NCBI RefSeq assembly: GCF_001905345.1
Contig: NZ_LFBV01000002.1
Location: forward strand, 1,116,001 to 1,180,000
DNA: 64,000 nt
Origin: Streptomyces uncialis
GTDB lineage: Bacteria; Actinomycetota; Actinomycetes; Streptomycetales; Streptomycetaceae
Reading direction: 5' to 3'
The notes beneath the pieces are model-generated. The model made no database searches. It was given only the letters and a program-made list of their open reading frames with translations, and was not told the origin of the DNA. The position numbers were made by a program, and so were the translations under genes. Shown in pieces: positions 24,909 to 33,253 of the stretch (within the stretch, counting starts at the first letter, position 1; every line of letters begins with the position of its first letter).

Positions 24909-24944
24909 CCCGGTGCTGTGTTCCACGTGAAACACAGCACCGGG
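24909..24944. terminator. 36-bp palindrome centred on a parS site
   Basis: Arms of 18 bases pair with a single mismatch around the core of parS 24920-24933. It sits between the rplI operon and the convergent MATE gene and could end either transcript. The 14-mer CGGTGCTGTGTTCC at its left arm is present twice in tandem (24897-24910, 24911-24924). Confidence 0.7.
24920..24933 (+). other. parS site (variant)
   Basis: GTTCCACGTGAAAC, 45 bases from the previous copy and at the dyad of the 36-bp palindrome. Confidence 0.85.
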
Positions 24945-25123
24945 CCGGTGAAGGGCGGGGAACGGATGCCTGACCCGGCGGCCTTGCCGGCCCCCCGAAC
25001 AGTCGGCCTGTGCCCGTCGGCGGCACCTGCGGGCGCCGGTCAGCGCATGCCCATCAGCGCGTGCCCATCAGTGCGTGACCAGGCGTGCCCGACTGCGGGT
25101 GCCTGACGGCGCGGGTGGCGGCC

Positions 25124-26461
25124 TCAGCGGGTGGCGCCGGTGACGATCCAGCGGCCGGAGCGGGAACGGAGCCAGAGGGTGACCATCCGTACCGCCATCA
25201 TCACGTTCATGGTGATCCAGACGGCGGTGAGACCACCGTCGAAGACAGGGATCAGCAGAGCCATTGGAGTGAAGACGGCCAGGGTGACGATCATCGCCCA
25301 GGCGAGGTAGGCACCGTCCCCGGCACCCATCAGCACTCCGTCCAGGACGAAGACGATGCCGCAGATCGGCTGGGCGATCGCCACGACGATCAGTGCGGGA
25401 AGGGCGGCGCTCTGTACGGCAGGGTCACTGCTGAAGAGCGGGACGAAGAGCGGCCGGGTGGCGATCACCAGTACGCCGAGGACGATCCCGGAGACGACTC
25501 CCCACTCGACCATGCGGCGGCAGGCCGCCTTGGCTCCCTCGGGATCGTTCGCTCCGAGGTAGCGCCCGATGATGGCTTGCCCGGCGATGGCGATCGCGTC
25601 GAGCGCGAAGGCCAGCAGGGTCCAGAGGCTCAGGATGATCTGGTGGGCGGCCACATCCGCGTCACCGAGCCGGGCGGCGACGGCCGTGGCGATCATGGTG
25701 ATCGCGCGCAGGGAGAGCGTACGGATGAGGAGCGGAGCTCCTGCCTGGGCGGTGGCCCGTATCCCCGCTGCGTCCGGTCGCAGGGAGGCACCATGGCGTC
25801 GGGCTCCCCGGACGACCACAAAGCCGTAGACGGCGGCCATCCCGTACTGAGCGATGACGGTGCCCCAGGCCGAACCGGCGATACCGAGACCGGCGCCGTA
25901 GACGAGGACGACGTTGAGGACAGCGTTGGCCGCGAAACCGCCGATGGCGACGTAGAGCGGGGTCCTGGTGTTCTGAAGGCCCCGCAGTACACCGGTGGCG
26001 GCGAGAACGATCAGCATCGCGGGGATGCCCAGCGCCGAGATCCGCAGATAGGTGAGAGCGTAGGGAGTCGCGGTGTCGGAGGCGCCGAAGAGCTCGACCA
26101 GGGCGGGCGCGGCGGGCAGGGTGAGGGCGGTGACGGCCACGCCGAGCAGGATGGCGAGCCAGATACCGTCGATGCCCTGGCGTATCGCACCGGGGAGATC
26201 CCCCGCGCCGACCCGGCGGGCGACCGCGGCGGTGGTGGCGTAGGCGAGGAAGACGAAGACGCTCACCGCGGTCAGCAGCAGCGCGGACGCGATGGCGAGA
26301 CCGGCGAGCTGGGCGGTGCCGAGATGGCCGACGATCGCGCTGTCGGTCATCAGGAACAAGGGTTCGGCGACGAGGGCGCCGAACGCGGGAACGGCGAGCG
26401 CGACGATCTCGCGGTCATGCCGTCGGCGGGCAGCCTTGGTCGTCGCGGAAGCCTGTGTCAT
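25124..26461 (-). CDS. MATE/DinF-family multidrug exporter
   Basis: 445 residues, twelve hydrophobic helices, Na+ or H+ coupled efflux family. It starts with MTQASATTKAARRRHDREIVALAVPAFG-type sequence; the pseudo-symmetric halves each contain the MATE pattern PLxxxxDxxxVG (EPLFLMTDSAIVGHLG in the first half). ATG 26461 agrees best with homologues; ATG 26467 and a TTG just before are alternatives, and no clear ribosome-binding site helps. It diverges from dnaB over a 460-base spacer holding DnaA boxes. Substrate unknown. Confidence 0.88.
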   Translation of the reverse strand: MTQASATTKAARRRHDREIVALAVPAFGALVAEPLFLMTDSAIVGHLGTAQLAGLAIASALLLTAVSVFVFLAYATTAAVARRVGAGDLPGAIRQGIDGIWLAILLGVAVTALTLPAAPALVELFGASDTATPYALTYLRISALGIPAMLIVLAATGVLRGLQNTRTPLYVAIGGFAANAVLNVVLVYGAGLGIAGSAWGTVIAQYGMAAVYGFVVVRGARRHGASLRPDAAGIRATAQAGAPLLIRTLSLRAITMIATAVAARLGDADVAAHQIILSLWTLLAFALDAIAIAGQAIIGRYLGANDPEGAKAACRRMVEWGVVSGIVLGVLVIATRPLFVPLFSSDPAVQSAALPALIVVAIAQPICGIVFVLDGVLMGAGDGAYLAWAMIVTLAVFTPMALLIPVFDGGLTAVWITMNVMMAVRMVTLWLRSRSGRWIVTGATR

Positions 26462-26475
26462 GGCCATCAATGTAA

Positions 26476-26738
26476 TCGTCCACAGGTAAGAGATGCAAGA
26501 CAGCTGAGACCCTTACTCGCGTTACGCCGGAGCGCGCTGTGGCGTGCGACTCGAACGGATCTTGCTCCGACTGGGAAAGTTTTTCTTCTGCACAGCCGGT
26601 GGATGGGAAAGTGCCAGGTCAGGATGGGTCCGTTGCGGCGGACGAGTGCTTGTTCACAGCGCTGTCCACCGGGTCGTGCACAGTTTTCAGCGACTTCTCC
26701 ACAGCGTAGGGGCTGTTATCCACAGAGCCTGTGGATAA
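26476..26738. promoter_or_regulatory. DnaA-box cluster upstream of dnaB
   Basis: Two perfect TTATCCACA boxes face each other as an inverted pair (26716-26724 and, reversed, 26730-26738), within the 11-bp-arm repeat GTTATCCACAG-AGC-CTGTGGATAAC. One-mismatch boxes lie at 26476 (TCGTCCACA), 26650 (TTGTTCACA) and 26695 (TTCTCCACA). No DUE-like AT-rich tract or gene order of oriC is present, so this is a DnaA-binding or promoter-control site, not the origin. The remaining bases up to the dnaB start show only its GGAGGAGG ribosome-binding site. Confidence 0.7.
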
Positions 26739-26920
26739 CCAGATTGGCTGACGGTGCCCGCGGGCCTACCGTGGTCCGGCGCCCGTCCTGTCCTCCGCTG
26801 TCGGAAAGCTCGCAAAACCGACGCGTCGTCACCGGAGTTGGGGCTCTTATTTGTCAGTGTCGTGCCGTAGGAATGAGGGGCACGGCGAGGTCCGCTCCGC
26901 GGACGGGAGGAGGTGGCCCG

Positions 26921-28417
26921 GTGAGCATTTCCGAGCCCTTGGACGAGCCGTGGGCCGACAGCGGTCCCAGTGACCGGCTGCCCGTCTCCCGCCAGCGCGG
27001 GGAACGCGGTGAGCGAGGTGAACGCGGCCGAGGCCGTGAGGACCGGCACGACCGGGGCGGCGAAGGGTCCTGGGAGGGGGGCGGCGGAACCGCCTTCGAG
27101 CGGGTGCCCCCGCAGGACCTCGACGCGGAGCAGTCGGTGCTCGGCGGCATGCTCCTGTCCAAGGACGCCATCGCCGACGTCGTCGAGGTCATCAAGGGCC
27201 ATGACTTCTACCGGCCCGCACACGAGACGATCTACCAGGCGATCCTCGATCTGTACGCGAAGGGGGAGCCCGCCGACCCGATCACGGTCGCCGCGGAGCT
27301 GGTCAAGCGCGGTGAGATCACCAAGGTGGGCGGTGCCTCGTATCTGCACGGTCTGGTGCAGACGGTGCCCACGGCGGCGAACGCCGAGTACTACGCGGAG
27401 ATCGTCCATGAGCGGGCCGTGCTGCGCCGTCTGGTCGAGGCGGGCACCCGGATCACCCAGATGGGGTATGCGGCGGACGGCGACGTCGACGAGATCGTCA
27501 ACAGCGCCCAGGCGGAGATCTACGCGGTCACCGAACAGCGCACCAGCGAGGACTACCTTCCGCTCGGCGACATCATGGAAGGCGCGCTCGACGAGATCGA
27601 GGCGATCGGGTCACGCAGCGGGGAGATGACGGGTGTCCCGACCGGGTTCACCGATTTCGACTCCCTCACCAACGGGCTGCACCCGGGACAGATGATCGTC
27701 ATCGCGGCCCGGCCCGCGATGGGTAAGTCCACACTGGCGCTGGACTTCGCCCGCGCCGCCTCGATCAAGAACAATCTGCCGAGCGTGATCTTCTCCCTCG
27801 AAATGGGACGCAACGAGATCGCGATGCGTCTGCTGTCCGCCGAGGCGCGGGTGGCGCTGCACCATATGCGCTCGGGCACCATGACCGACGAGGACTGGAC
27901 CCGGCTGGCCCGCCGGATGCCCGATGTCTCGGCCGCGCCCCTGTACATCGACGACTCCCCCAATCTGTCGATGATGGAGATCCGGGCGAAGTGCCGTCGG
28001 CTGAAGCAGCGCAACGATCTGCGGCTCGTCGTGATCGACTATCTCCAGCTCATGCAGTCCGGTGGTTCGAAGCGGGCCGAGAGCCGTCAGCAGGAGGTCT
28101 CGGACATGTCCCGGAATCTGAAGCTGCTGGCCAAGGAGCTGGAGGTACCGGTCATCGCGCTGTCCCAGCTGAACCGTGGCCCCGAGCAGCGCACCGACAA
28201 GAAGCCCATGGTCTCGGACCTGCGGGAGTCCGGTTCCATCGAGCAGGACGCCGACATGGTGATCCTGCTGCATCGCGAGGACGCCTACGAGAAGGAGTCG
28301 CCGCGCGCCGGTGAGGCCGACCTGATCGTCGCCAAGCACCGAAACGGCCCGACCGCGACCATCACGGTGGCCTTCCAGGGCCACTACTCACGCTTCGTCG
28401 ACATGGCCCAGACGTAG
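26921..28417 (+). CDS. dnaB: Replicative DNA helicase DnaB
   Basis: 498 residues. About 50 low-complexity residues with GER repeats precede the DnaB N-terminal domain (PPQDLDAEQSVLGGML). The RecA-like ATPase has Walker A ARPAMGKST with Lys269, Walker B VVIDYLQLM, and the helicase motif DLRESGSIEQDADMV. There is no intein. GTG 26921 is fixed by GGGAGGAGG; the open frame upstream to 25085 is antisense to the MATE gene. As the hexameric fork helicase it is loaded by DnaA, which fits the DnaA boxes in its promoter. Confidence 0.97.
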   Translation: MSISEPLDEPWADSGPSDRLPVSRQRGERGERGERGRGREDRHDRGGEGSWEGGGGTAFERVPPQDLDAEQSVLGGMLLSKDAIADVVEVIKGHDFYRPAHETIYQAILDLYAKGEPADPITVAAELVKRGEITKVGGASYLHGLVQTVPTAANAEYYAEIVHERAVLRRLVEAGTRITQMGYAADGDVDEIVNSAQAEIYAVTEQRTSEDYLPLGDIMEGALDEIEAIGSRSGEMTGVPTGFTDFDSLTNGLHPGQMIVIAARPAMGKSTLALDFARAASIKNNLPSVIFSLEMGRNEIAMRLLSAEARVALHHMRSGTMTDEDWTRLARRMPDVSAAPLYIDDSPNLSMMEIRAKCRRLKQRNDLRLVVIDYLQLMQSGGSKRAESRQQEVSDMSRNLKLLAKELEVPVIALSQLNRGPEQRTDKKPMVSDLRESGSIEQDADMVILLHREDAYEKESPRAGEADLIVAKHRNGPTATITVAFQGHYSRFVDMAQT

Positions 28418-28605
28418 GCCGCTGCCGTTGTAGGTTCCCAGATCTCGCGTCCTTTCCCACTGACGATGTCCACTGCGTGTTCAATTGGACAGGCGAATGG
28501 GACTCATGCCGTGTGGGCGGTAGTTGGGCGTTAGCCAGTTGACCGGGTGGCACCGGTTGGGCAGGCTCCAGCACGACCCGCCTGCCCCCACCGGGAGACC
28601 TACGG

Positions 28606-29328
28606 ATGACTTCTCACCTGCACGCGCTCTCCTTCGATGCGCACGACCCGCTCCGTCTCGCGCGCTTCTGGGCGGACTTTCTCTGCTGGGAGACAGCTGA
28701 GGACTCCCCCGACGGCATCACACTGCTTCCCAGCGATGACACCGGGTTCCGGCTCCGCTTCCTCCCGACCCAGGAGCGGAAGACAGGCCAGAACCACATG
28801 CACTTCGATCTGACGAGCACGTCCCTCGACGACCAGAAGCAGGTGGTGGAGAGGGCGCTCCAACTCGGCGCCCGGCACATCGACATCGGGCAACGCCCGG
28901 AAGAGGGGCATGTAGTGCTCGCCGACCCCGAGGGCAATGAGTTCTGTGTCATCGAGCCGGGCAACAGCTTCCTCGCCGAGTGCGGATTCATCGGAGCGCT
29001 GGCGGGCGACGGTTCGCAGGAGACCGGGTACTTCTGGAGTCGAGCGCTGGGCTGGCCCTTGGTCTGGGACCAGGACCAGGAGACCGCGATCCGTTCACCG
29101 CACGGAGGTCCGAAGGTCACATGGGGTGGTCCACCCCTGATGCCGAAGACGGGGAAGGAACGGCTGCACTTCGACCTCGCTCCACCGGCCGGCAGTGACC
29201 AGCAGACGGAGGTCGATCGGCTCGTCTCCCTCGGGGCAACGCGCATCGACATAGGCCAAGGGGACGTCGACTGGGTGGTGATGGCCGACCCCGACGGTCA
29301 CGAGTTCTGTGTGCTGACCCCCCGATAG
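28606..29328 (+). CDS. Double VOC (glyoxalase-fold) domain protein
   Basis: 240 residues made of two tandem VOC modules (residues about 5-115 and 125-240), each ending with the same ADPEGNEFCVI / ADPDGHEFCVL pattern. This is the Glyoxalase_6-like subgroup found singly or doubled in Streptomyces as binding or resistance proteins. Ligand is unknown. ATG 28606 follows GGGAGA. The region to its left (28418-28605) shows no gene. Confidence 0.8.
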   Translation: MTSHLHALSFDAHDPLRLARFWADFLCWETAEDSPDGITLLPSDDTGFRLRFLPTQERKTGQNHMHFDLTSTSLDDQKQVVERALQLGARHIDIGQRPEEGHVVLADPEGNEFCVIEPGNSFLAECGFIGALAGDGSQETGYFWSRALGWPLVWDQDQETAIRSPHGGPKVTWGGPPLMPKTGKERLHFDLAPPAGSDQQTEVDRLVSLGATRIDIGQGDVDWVVMADPDGHEFCVLTPR

Positions 29329-29333
29329 GGCCT

Positions 29334-29426
29334 CAGATTTTCCACGACCCCGAGACGCTGACCTCTGAGCAGTTCGAGGAGATCTGGGACACCGCCCGCC
29401 GGCGAATCACAGCCCAGCCGTCCTGA
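29334..29426 (+). pseudogene. Possible 3' remnant of a gene
   Basis: One frame, different from that of the VOC gene, reads QIFHDPETLTSEQF...WDTARRR...QPS then TGA. It has the composition of a real soluble protein C-terminus but no start and no upstream body. It could be the tail of a deleted gene. Family not recognised. Confidence 0.35.
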
Positions 29427-29443
29427 CTTCTGACGCCACCCGC

Positions 29444-30007
29444 TCAGCGCCTCGTCTCGTACCTGTTCAGGACCACGCCGCCGGGAAACGTCCGTGTCTC
29501 CACCAGGTCGAGGTTCACCTGGTTGTCCATCGCGGCGAAGAACGGCGTGCCGCCGCCCGCCAGGACCGGGGCCGTGGCCAGCACGTACTCGTCGATCAGT
29601 CCGGCCCGCATGGCCGCCCCGGCGAGCGTCGCGCCGCCGATGTCCATCGGGCCGCCGTCCTCGGCCTTGAGCCGGGTGATCTCGGCGACCGCGTCGCCGC
29701 TGACCAGGCGGGTGTTCCAGTCGACCTTGTCGATCGTCGAGGAGAACACCACCTTCGACATGTTCCGCCAGCGGCGCGCGTACTCGATCTCCGCCGGGGT
29801 GGCGTCGGGCTGCTGGTCGCCGGTCGGCCAGTAGGAGCTCATCGTCTGCCACAGCTTGCGCCCGTACAGCGTCAGGTCGGTCGCCCGCAACTGGTCGGAC
29901 CAGAACTGGAACAGCTCGTCGCTCGGCACACTCCAGCCGATGTCGTCGCCGGGCGCGGCGATATAGCCGTCCAGGGTCAGGTTCATGCCGTAGATCAGTT
30001 TCCGCAT
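29444..30007 (-). CDS. RibD/dihydrofolate-reductase-like protein (paralogue A)
   Basis: 187 residues, RibD C-terminal/DHFR superfamily. Typical segments are MRKLIYGMNLTLDGYIAAPG at the start, ATDLTLYGRKLWQTM near residue 45, and DIGGATLAGAAMRAGLIDEY near 125. These are NADPH-binding reductases of unknown substrate, common in Streptomyces accessory DNA. ATG 30007 follows GGAAGG. The frame continues upstream to 30265 without homology. A second, diverged member lies at 32580. Confidence 0.82.
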   Translation of the reverse strand: MRKLIYGMNLTLDGYIAAPGDDIGWSVPSDELFQFWSDQLRATDLTLYGRKLWQTMSSYWPTGDQQPDATPAEIEYARRWRNMSKVVFSSTIDKVDWNTRLVSGDAVAEITRLKAEDGGPMDIGGATLAGAAMRAGLIDEYVLATAPVLAGGGTPFFAAMDNQVNLDLVETRTFPGGVVLNRYETRR

Positions 30008-30349
30008 TGCCCAGCCTTCCGTCCGTGGGTGTCCGATGTACAGACCGGCGCGGTGCGGGAAGCTCATCGGTGCGTGATCCGGGTTCGCCGGCAGTCCTCG
30101 TGCTCGGGGCTCAGCGTGGTGTACTCGGCCGGCCCGGGCAAGCCACCTGATCCCGGCCTCGGCCTCGCCCTCGCGGGGAAATGCCGCGGATTCAGGATTG
30201 ATCATGGGTGCCTGGACCGTGAGGCAGCCAAGACCGCCCCAGGTCACGCAAGATCGACAGGTCACCGACGGCGAGACCCGGCACGGTCGTCTGTCGCGCC
30301 GACCGTACGACTGCCCCGCCCTGGTCGTACGCGGCTGCCCTCAGTGCCC
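30008..30349. other. Intergenic, no gene seen
   Basis: 342 bases upstream of the leftward reductase gene and downstream of the leftward monooxygenase. Open frames on both strands have no family resemblance, and no repeat or operator stands out. Confidence 0.4.
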
Positions 30350-31459
30350 TCAGCCGGGTCGGAAGAACGCGAGCATGTGCTGGGCGGCGTCCGGTGACAT
30401 CAGCAATTCCTGGAGGTCGGCGGACATCCGGGCGGCAGCGCCGGTGCGGGCGAACATCTCGCGTTCGTAGTCCTTGACGGCGGTGGGGAAGTCGTCCGGG
30501 TGGGTGGCCAGCGCGCGACCGAGCAGGGCGCCGTCCAGCAGCGCCATGTTGGCGCCCTCTCCCACCGGCGGCATCAGATGCGCGGCATCGCCGACCAGCG
30601 TGACGTCCGGCGCCGACGGCCAGGTCAGGCCGACCGGGAGGGTGGTGATCGACCGCGGTACGACCGTGTCGTCGCAGGCCGCGATCAGCGCGGTGAAGCG
30701 TGGGTCCCAGCCGGGGAGCAGCTCGATCAGCCGCGCCCGGGCGGCGGCCGGGTCGTCGAACGGGATCTCGCTGGTGGCGAACCAGTCCTCTGCGGTGTTG
30801 TAGAAGCTGAGCCCGATGCGGACGCGGCCGTCGCCGTTGCGCTGTGCCGCCAGGGACAGCCCGTCGCCGAGCACCCAGTAGCTGCCGCGCCCGACCATCG
30901 CCGCGAGACCGGGGTGGGTGCGATCGATGTCGGGTATGCCGATCTCGACGACATTCTGGCCGATATGCGTCGGGCGGGCATCGGTGAGCAGCGCGCGGAC
31001 CCGGGACCGTGCGCCGTCCGCGCCGACCAGCAGGTCATACGGCGCGCTGCCGCCGTCGGCGAAGCGCAGCAGACCGTTGTCGGCGGATGCGCACGCGTGC
31101 CCCCAGCGCACCACCCCCTCGGGGAGGGAGTCCAGCAGCAGGTCGCGCAGATCGGCGCGGTCGACCTCGGGTCGCTCCAGCGGGGCGTCGTCGGGTGTGT
31201 CCTCCTGGAACAGCAGGGTGCCGTCCGGCTGGAGAAGGCGCATGTCCTGGCCTTCACCGCGGGCGATCGCGTGGAATCGGTCGATCAGACCGGCCTCGCG
31301 CAGCGCCCGCTGGCCGGAGTGGATGTCGAGCATGCCGCCCTGGCCGCGCGCTCCGCGTGATGTCTCACGTTCGTACACGACGGAATCCATACCGTTCAGG
31401 TGCAGCACACGGGCGAGAGCCAGGCCGCCGAGGCCGGCTCCGACGATGGCGATGGTCAT
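30350..31459 (-). CDS. TetX-like FAD-dependent monooxygenase
   Basis: 369 residues, class A flavin monooxygenase (PF01494 type). The Rossmann motif GAGLGGLALARVL is at residues 7-19, the family DG motif (VGADGARSRVR) near 155, and the FAD-ribityl motif GDAAHLMPPVGEGANMAL near 290. The early MLDIHSGQRALREAGL segment is typical of the TetX/FAD-oxidoreductase subgroup that hydroxylates tetracyclines, rifamycins or aromatics; the actual substrate is unknown. ATG 31459 follows AAGGGG. It diverges from a TetR gene across a shared operator, so it is presumably induced by its substrate. Confidence 0.85.
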   Translation of the reverse strand: MTIAIVGAGLGGLALARVLHLNGMDSVVYERETSRGARGQGGMLDIHSGQRALREAGLIDRFHAIARGEGQDMRLLQPDGTLLFQEDTPDDAPLERPEVDRADLRDLLLDSLPEGVVRWGHACASADNGLLRFADGGSAPYDLLVGADGARSRVRALLTDARPTHIGQNVVEIGIPDIDRTHPGLAAMVGRGSYWVLGDGLSLAAQRNGDGRVRIGLSFYNTAEDWFATSEIPFDDPAAARARLIELLPGWDPRFTALIAACDDTVVPRSITTLPVGLTWPSAPDVTLVGDAAHLMPPVGEGANMALLDGALLGRALATHPDDFPTAVKDYEREMFARTGAAARMSADLQELLMSPDAAQHMLAFFRPG

Positions 31460-31519
31460 GGGTGCCCCTTCGATACGCCGTACGGGTCGATGCACCGTCC
31501 GAAGCGATACACCGTACTC

Positions 31520-31538
31520 ATCGATACACTGTATCGAT
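31520..31538. promoter_or_regulatory. Probable TetR operator
   Basis: A 19-bp perfect inverted repeat, ATCGATACA-C-TGTATCGAT, in the 102-base gap between the monooxygenase and TetR genes, with further CGATAC half-copies at 31471 and 31505. It would allow one repressor to control both promoters. Confidence 0.75.
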
Positions 31539-31561
31539 CGATGCGATGTACTGTGAGCGGC

Positions 31562-32242
31562 ATGTTGGTGTGGGAGAGGCCGGAGCCGTCGAATCGTCCC
31601 GTGCCGGCGCCGTTGAGCCGGGAGCGGATCGTGCGAGCGGCGGTCCAGCTGGCCGACGCGGACGGCCTGGACGCGGTGTCGCTGCGCAAGGTCGCCACCG
31701 TGCTGGATGTCCGTCCGATGCGGCTGTACGGCTACATCGACGGCAAGGAGGAGTTGCTCGACCTCATGGTCGACGCCGTCCACGCCGAGATCCGGCCGAC
31801 CGGGGGCGGCTGGCGGGAGGTGCTCCGGTCTCTTGCCGAAGCCACCCGGCACGCCGCTCACGAGCACGAGTGGCTCGCCGATCTCCTGGGCGGCCGACCC
31901 CAGCTGGGGCCGCACGCGCTGGCCAGTGGCGAGGCCGTGGTGGCCGCGCTGGGTGACGTGGACGTGGACGTCGTCATGCCGGTGGTCGCCGCGGTCAACG
32001 CGTACGCGATCGGCGCGGTGCGCCGGGAGATCGCCGAACGGCGTGCCGAGCGGGCCACCGGGATGGACGAGAAGCGTTGGCAGGCCGCGCTCGGGCCCTA
32101 TCTGGAGCGGACCTTCGCCACCGGCCGGTTCCCCGCGCTGGCCACGGTGGTGCGCGATGCCGCCCATCTGGACGCCGACCAGACCTTCCGGACCGGCCTC
32201 GACTTCCTGCTCGACGGTATTGAAGCCCGTATCTCCAGGTGA
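31562..32242 (+). CDS. TetR-family repressor
   Basis: 226 residues. The N-terminal HTH (SRERIVRAAVQLADADGLDAVSLRKVATVLDVRPMRLYGYI) is followed by a TetR_C-type ligand domain, the subgroup that includes classical TetR. Start ATG 31562 is 24 bases after the operator; ribosome-binding signal is weak and leaderless translation is possible. It probably represses itself and the divergent monooxygenase. Confidence 0.87.
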   Translation: MLVWERPEPSNRPVPAPLSRERIVRAAVQLADADGLDAVSLRKVATVLDVRPMRLYGYIDGKEELLDLMVDAVHAEIRPTGGGWREVLRSLAEATRHAAHEHEWLADLLGGRPQLGPHALASGEAVVAALGDVDVDVVMPVVAAVNAYAIGAVRREIAERRAERATGMDEKRWQAALGPYLERTFATGRFPALATVVRDAAHLDADQTFRTGLDFLLDGIEARISR

Positions 32243-32507
32243 CGCGCCTCGTGGCCGGAGGCCGTTCCGGTCCTGATCGGTCAGAGGTCGGGGGCGGCTG
32301 ATCGGCCTGTTCGTCCACGCGCCCAGGAATCTCCACCGCTGTTGCCGGGTCCGCACTGCCATGAGCCGCAGGGGACCGGCAGCGCGCGGCGCGCGCGGTG
32401 GTCGGCGATCCGCGCGGCGCCGTCGGCAGGTATCCGGGCGGTCCGCCGCACGCGGCACTGAGCGGCGAGCTGATGAGGTGTTGCCACGCGCGGGCGGTGT
32501 TGAAGCA

Positions 32508-32558
32508 TTGACACCACTTCAAGCTAAGTACTATGTTCGCATCACTTCAAGTGAAGTG
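32508..32558 (+). promoter_or_regulatory. Promoter/operator of the second RibD-like gene
   Basis: A TTGACA -35 (32508-32513) and TACTAT -10 (32529-32534) are separated by 15 bases. CACTTCAAG occurs at 32515-32523, between the boxes, and again at 32543-32551. The latter is part of an inverted repeat CACTTC-AAGT-GAAGTG. A repressor recognising CACTTCAAG would block this promoter; no matching regulator gene is adjacent. Confidence 0.6.
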
Positions 32559-32579
32559 CTTAGCGACCACGGGAGTCTT

Positions 32580-33191
32580 GTGCGTCAGTTGACCTACTGC
32601 ATCGCCAGCAGCATCGACGGGTTCATCACCGCTCCGGACGGCGGCGACCCGACCGGGCCGGAGGGCTTCTGGCCCATTCCGGCGGACTACATCGAGCACC
32701 TGGTCGCGCACTACCCGGAGATCCTTCCCGTGGTCGCGCGGGAAGCGCTCGGGATCACGGCCGAGGGCACGCGCTTCGACACGGCGCTGGAGGGGCGGAA
32801 GACCTTCCAGATCGGGCTCGACGCCGGTGTCCCGGACGCGTACCCGCATCTGCGGCACCTGGTGTTCTCGCGCACGCTGAAGCAGACTCCCGGTTCCGCC
32901 GTGGAGATCGTCGCCGGCGACCCGGTGGCCCGGGTGCGGGAGTTGAAGCGGGAGGACGGCAAGGACATCTGGCTCGTCGGCGGTTCGGAACTGGCCGGGG
33001 CGCTCTACTCCGAGATCGATGAGCTGCTCATCAAGCTCGCCCCGCTCACACTCGGCTCCGGAATGCCGCTGTTCTCACCGCGTACCCCCTTCGCCCCGGC
33101 CCATTTCACGCTGACGGACAGTGTGGTGCTGGGCAGCGGGTCGCTGTTCCTCACCTACCGTCGGCGGCGGGACGGGGAACAGGAGTCGTAG
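32580..33191 (+). CDS. RibD/dihydrofolate-reductase-like protein (paralogue B)
   Basis: 203 residues, same superfamily as the gene at 29444 but clearly diverged. Motifs: RQLTYCIASSIDGFITAPDGG, ALEGRKTFQIGLDAG, and DIWLVGGSELAGALYSEIDEL. GTG 32580 is chosen because the family start motif begins there and GGGAG precedes it; the frame upstream runs through the promoter. NADPH-dependent reduction of an unknown substrate is expected from the fold. Confidence 0.82.
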   Translation: MRQLTYCIASSIDGFITAPDGGDPTGPEGFWPIPADYIEHLVAHYPEILPVVAREALGITAEGTRFDTALEGRKTFQIGLDAGVPDAYPHLRHLVFSRTLKQTPGSAVEIVAGDPVARVRELKREDGKDIWLVGGSELAGALYSEIDELLIKLAPLTLGSGMPLFSPRTPFAPAHFTLTDSVVLGSGSLFLTYRRRRDGEQES

Positions 33192-33253
33192 GCGAGGTCG
33201 GCCTCACAAGAAATGAACTCGACTCCACGGGCCGGAGCGGCTGGACTGGGAGG

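Noticed and set aside
26476..26738. DnaA boxes read as oriC
   Set aside because: Far too few boxes, no flanking dnaA/dnaN, and the gene order is rplI-MATE-dnaB.
25085..26920. Upstream extension of the dnaB frame (about 600 codons)
   Set aside because: It runs antisense through the MATE gene and through the DnaA boxes; the GTG at 26921 has a strong ribosome-binding site and matches DnaB starts.
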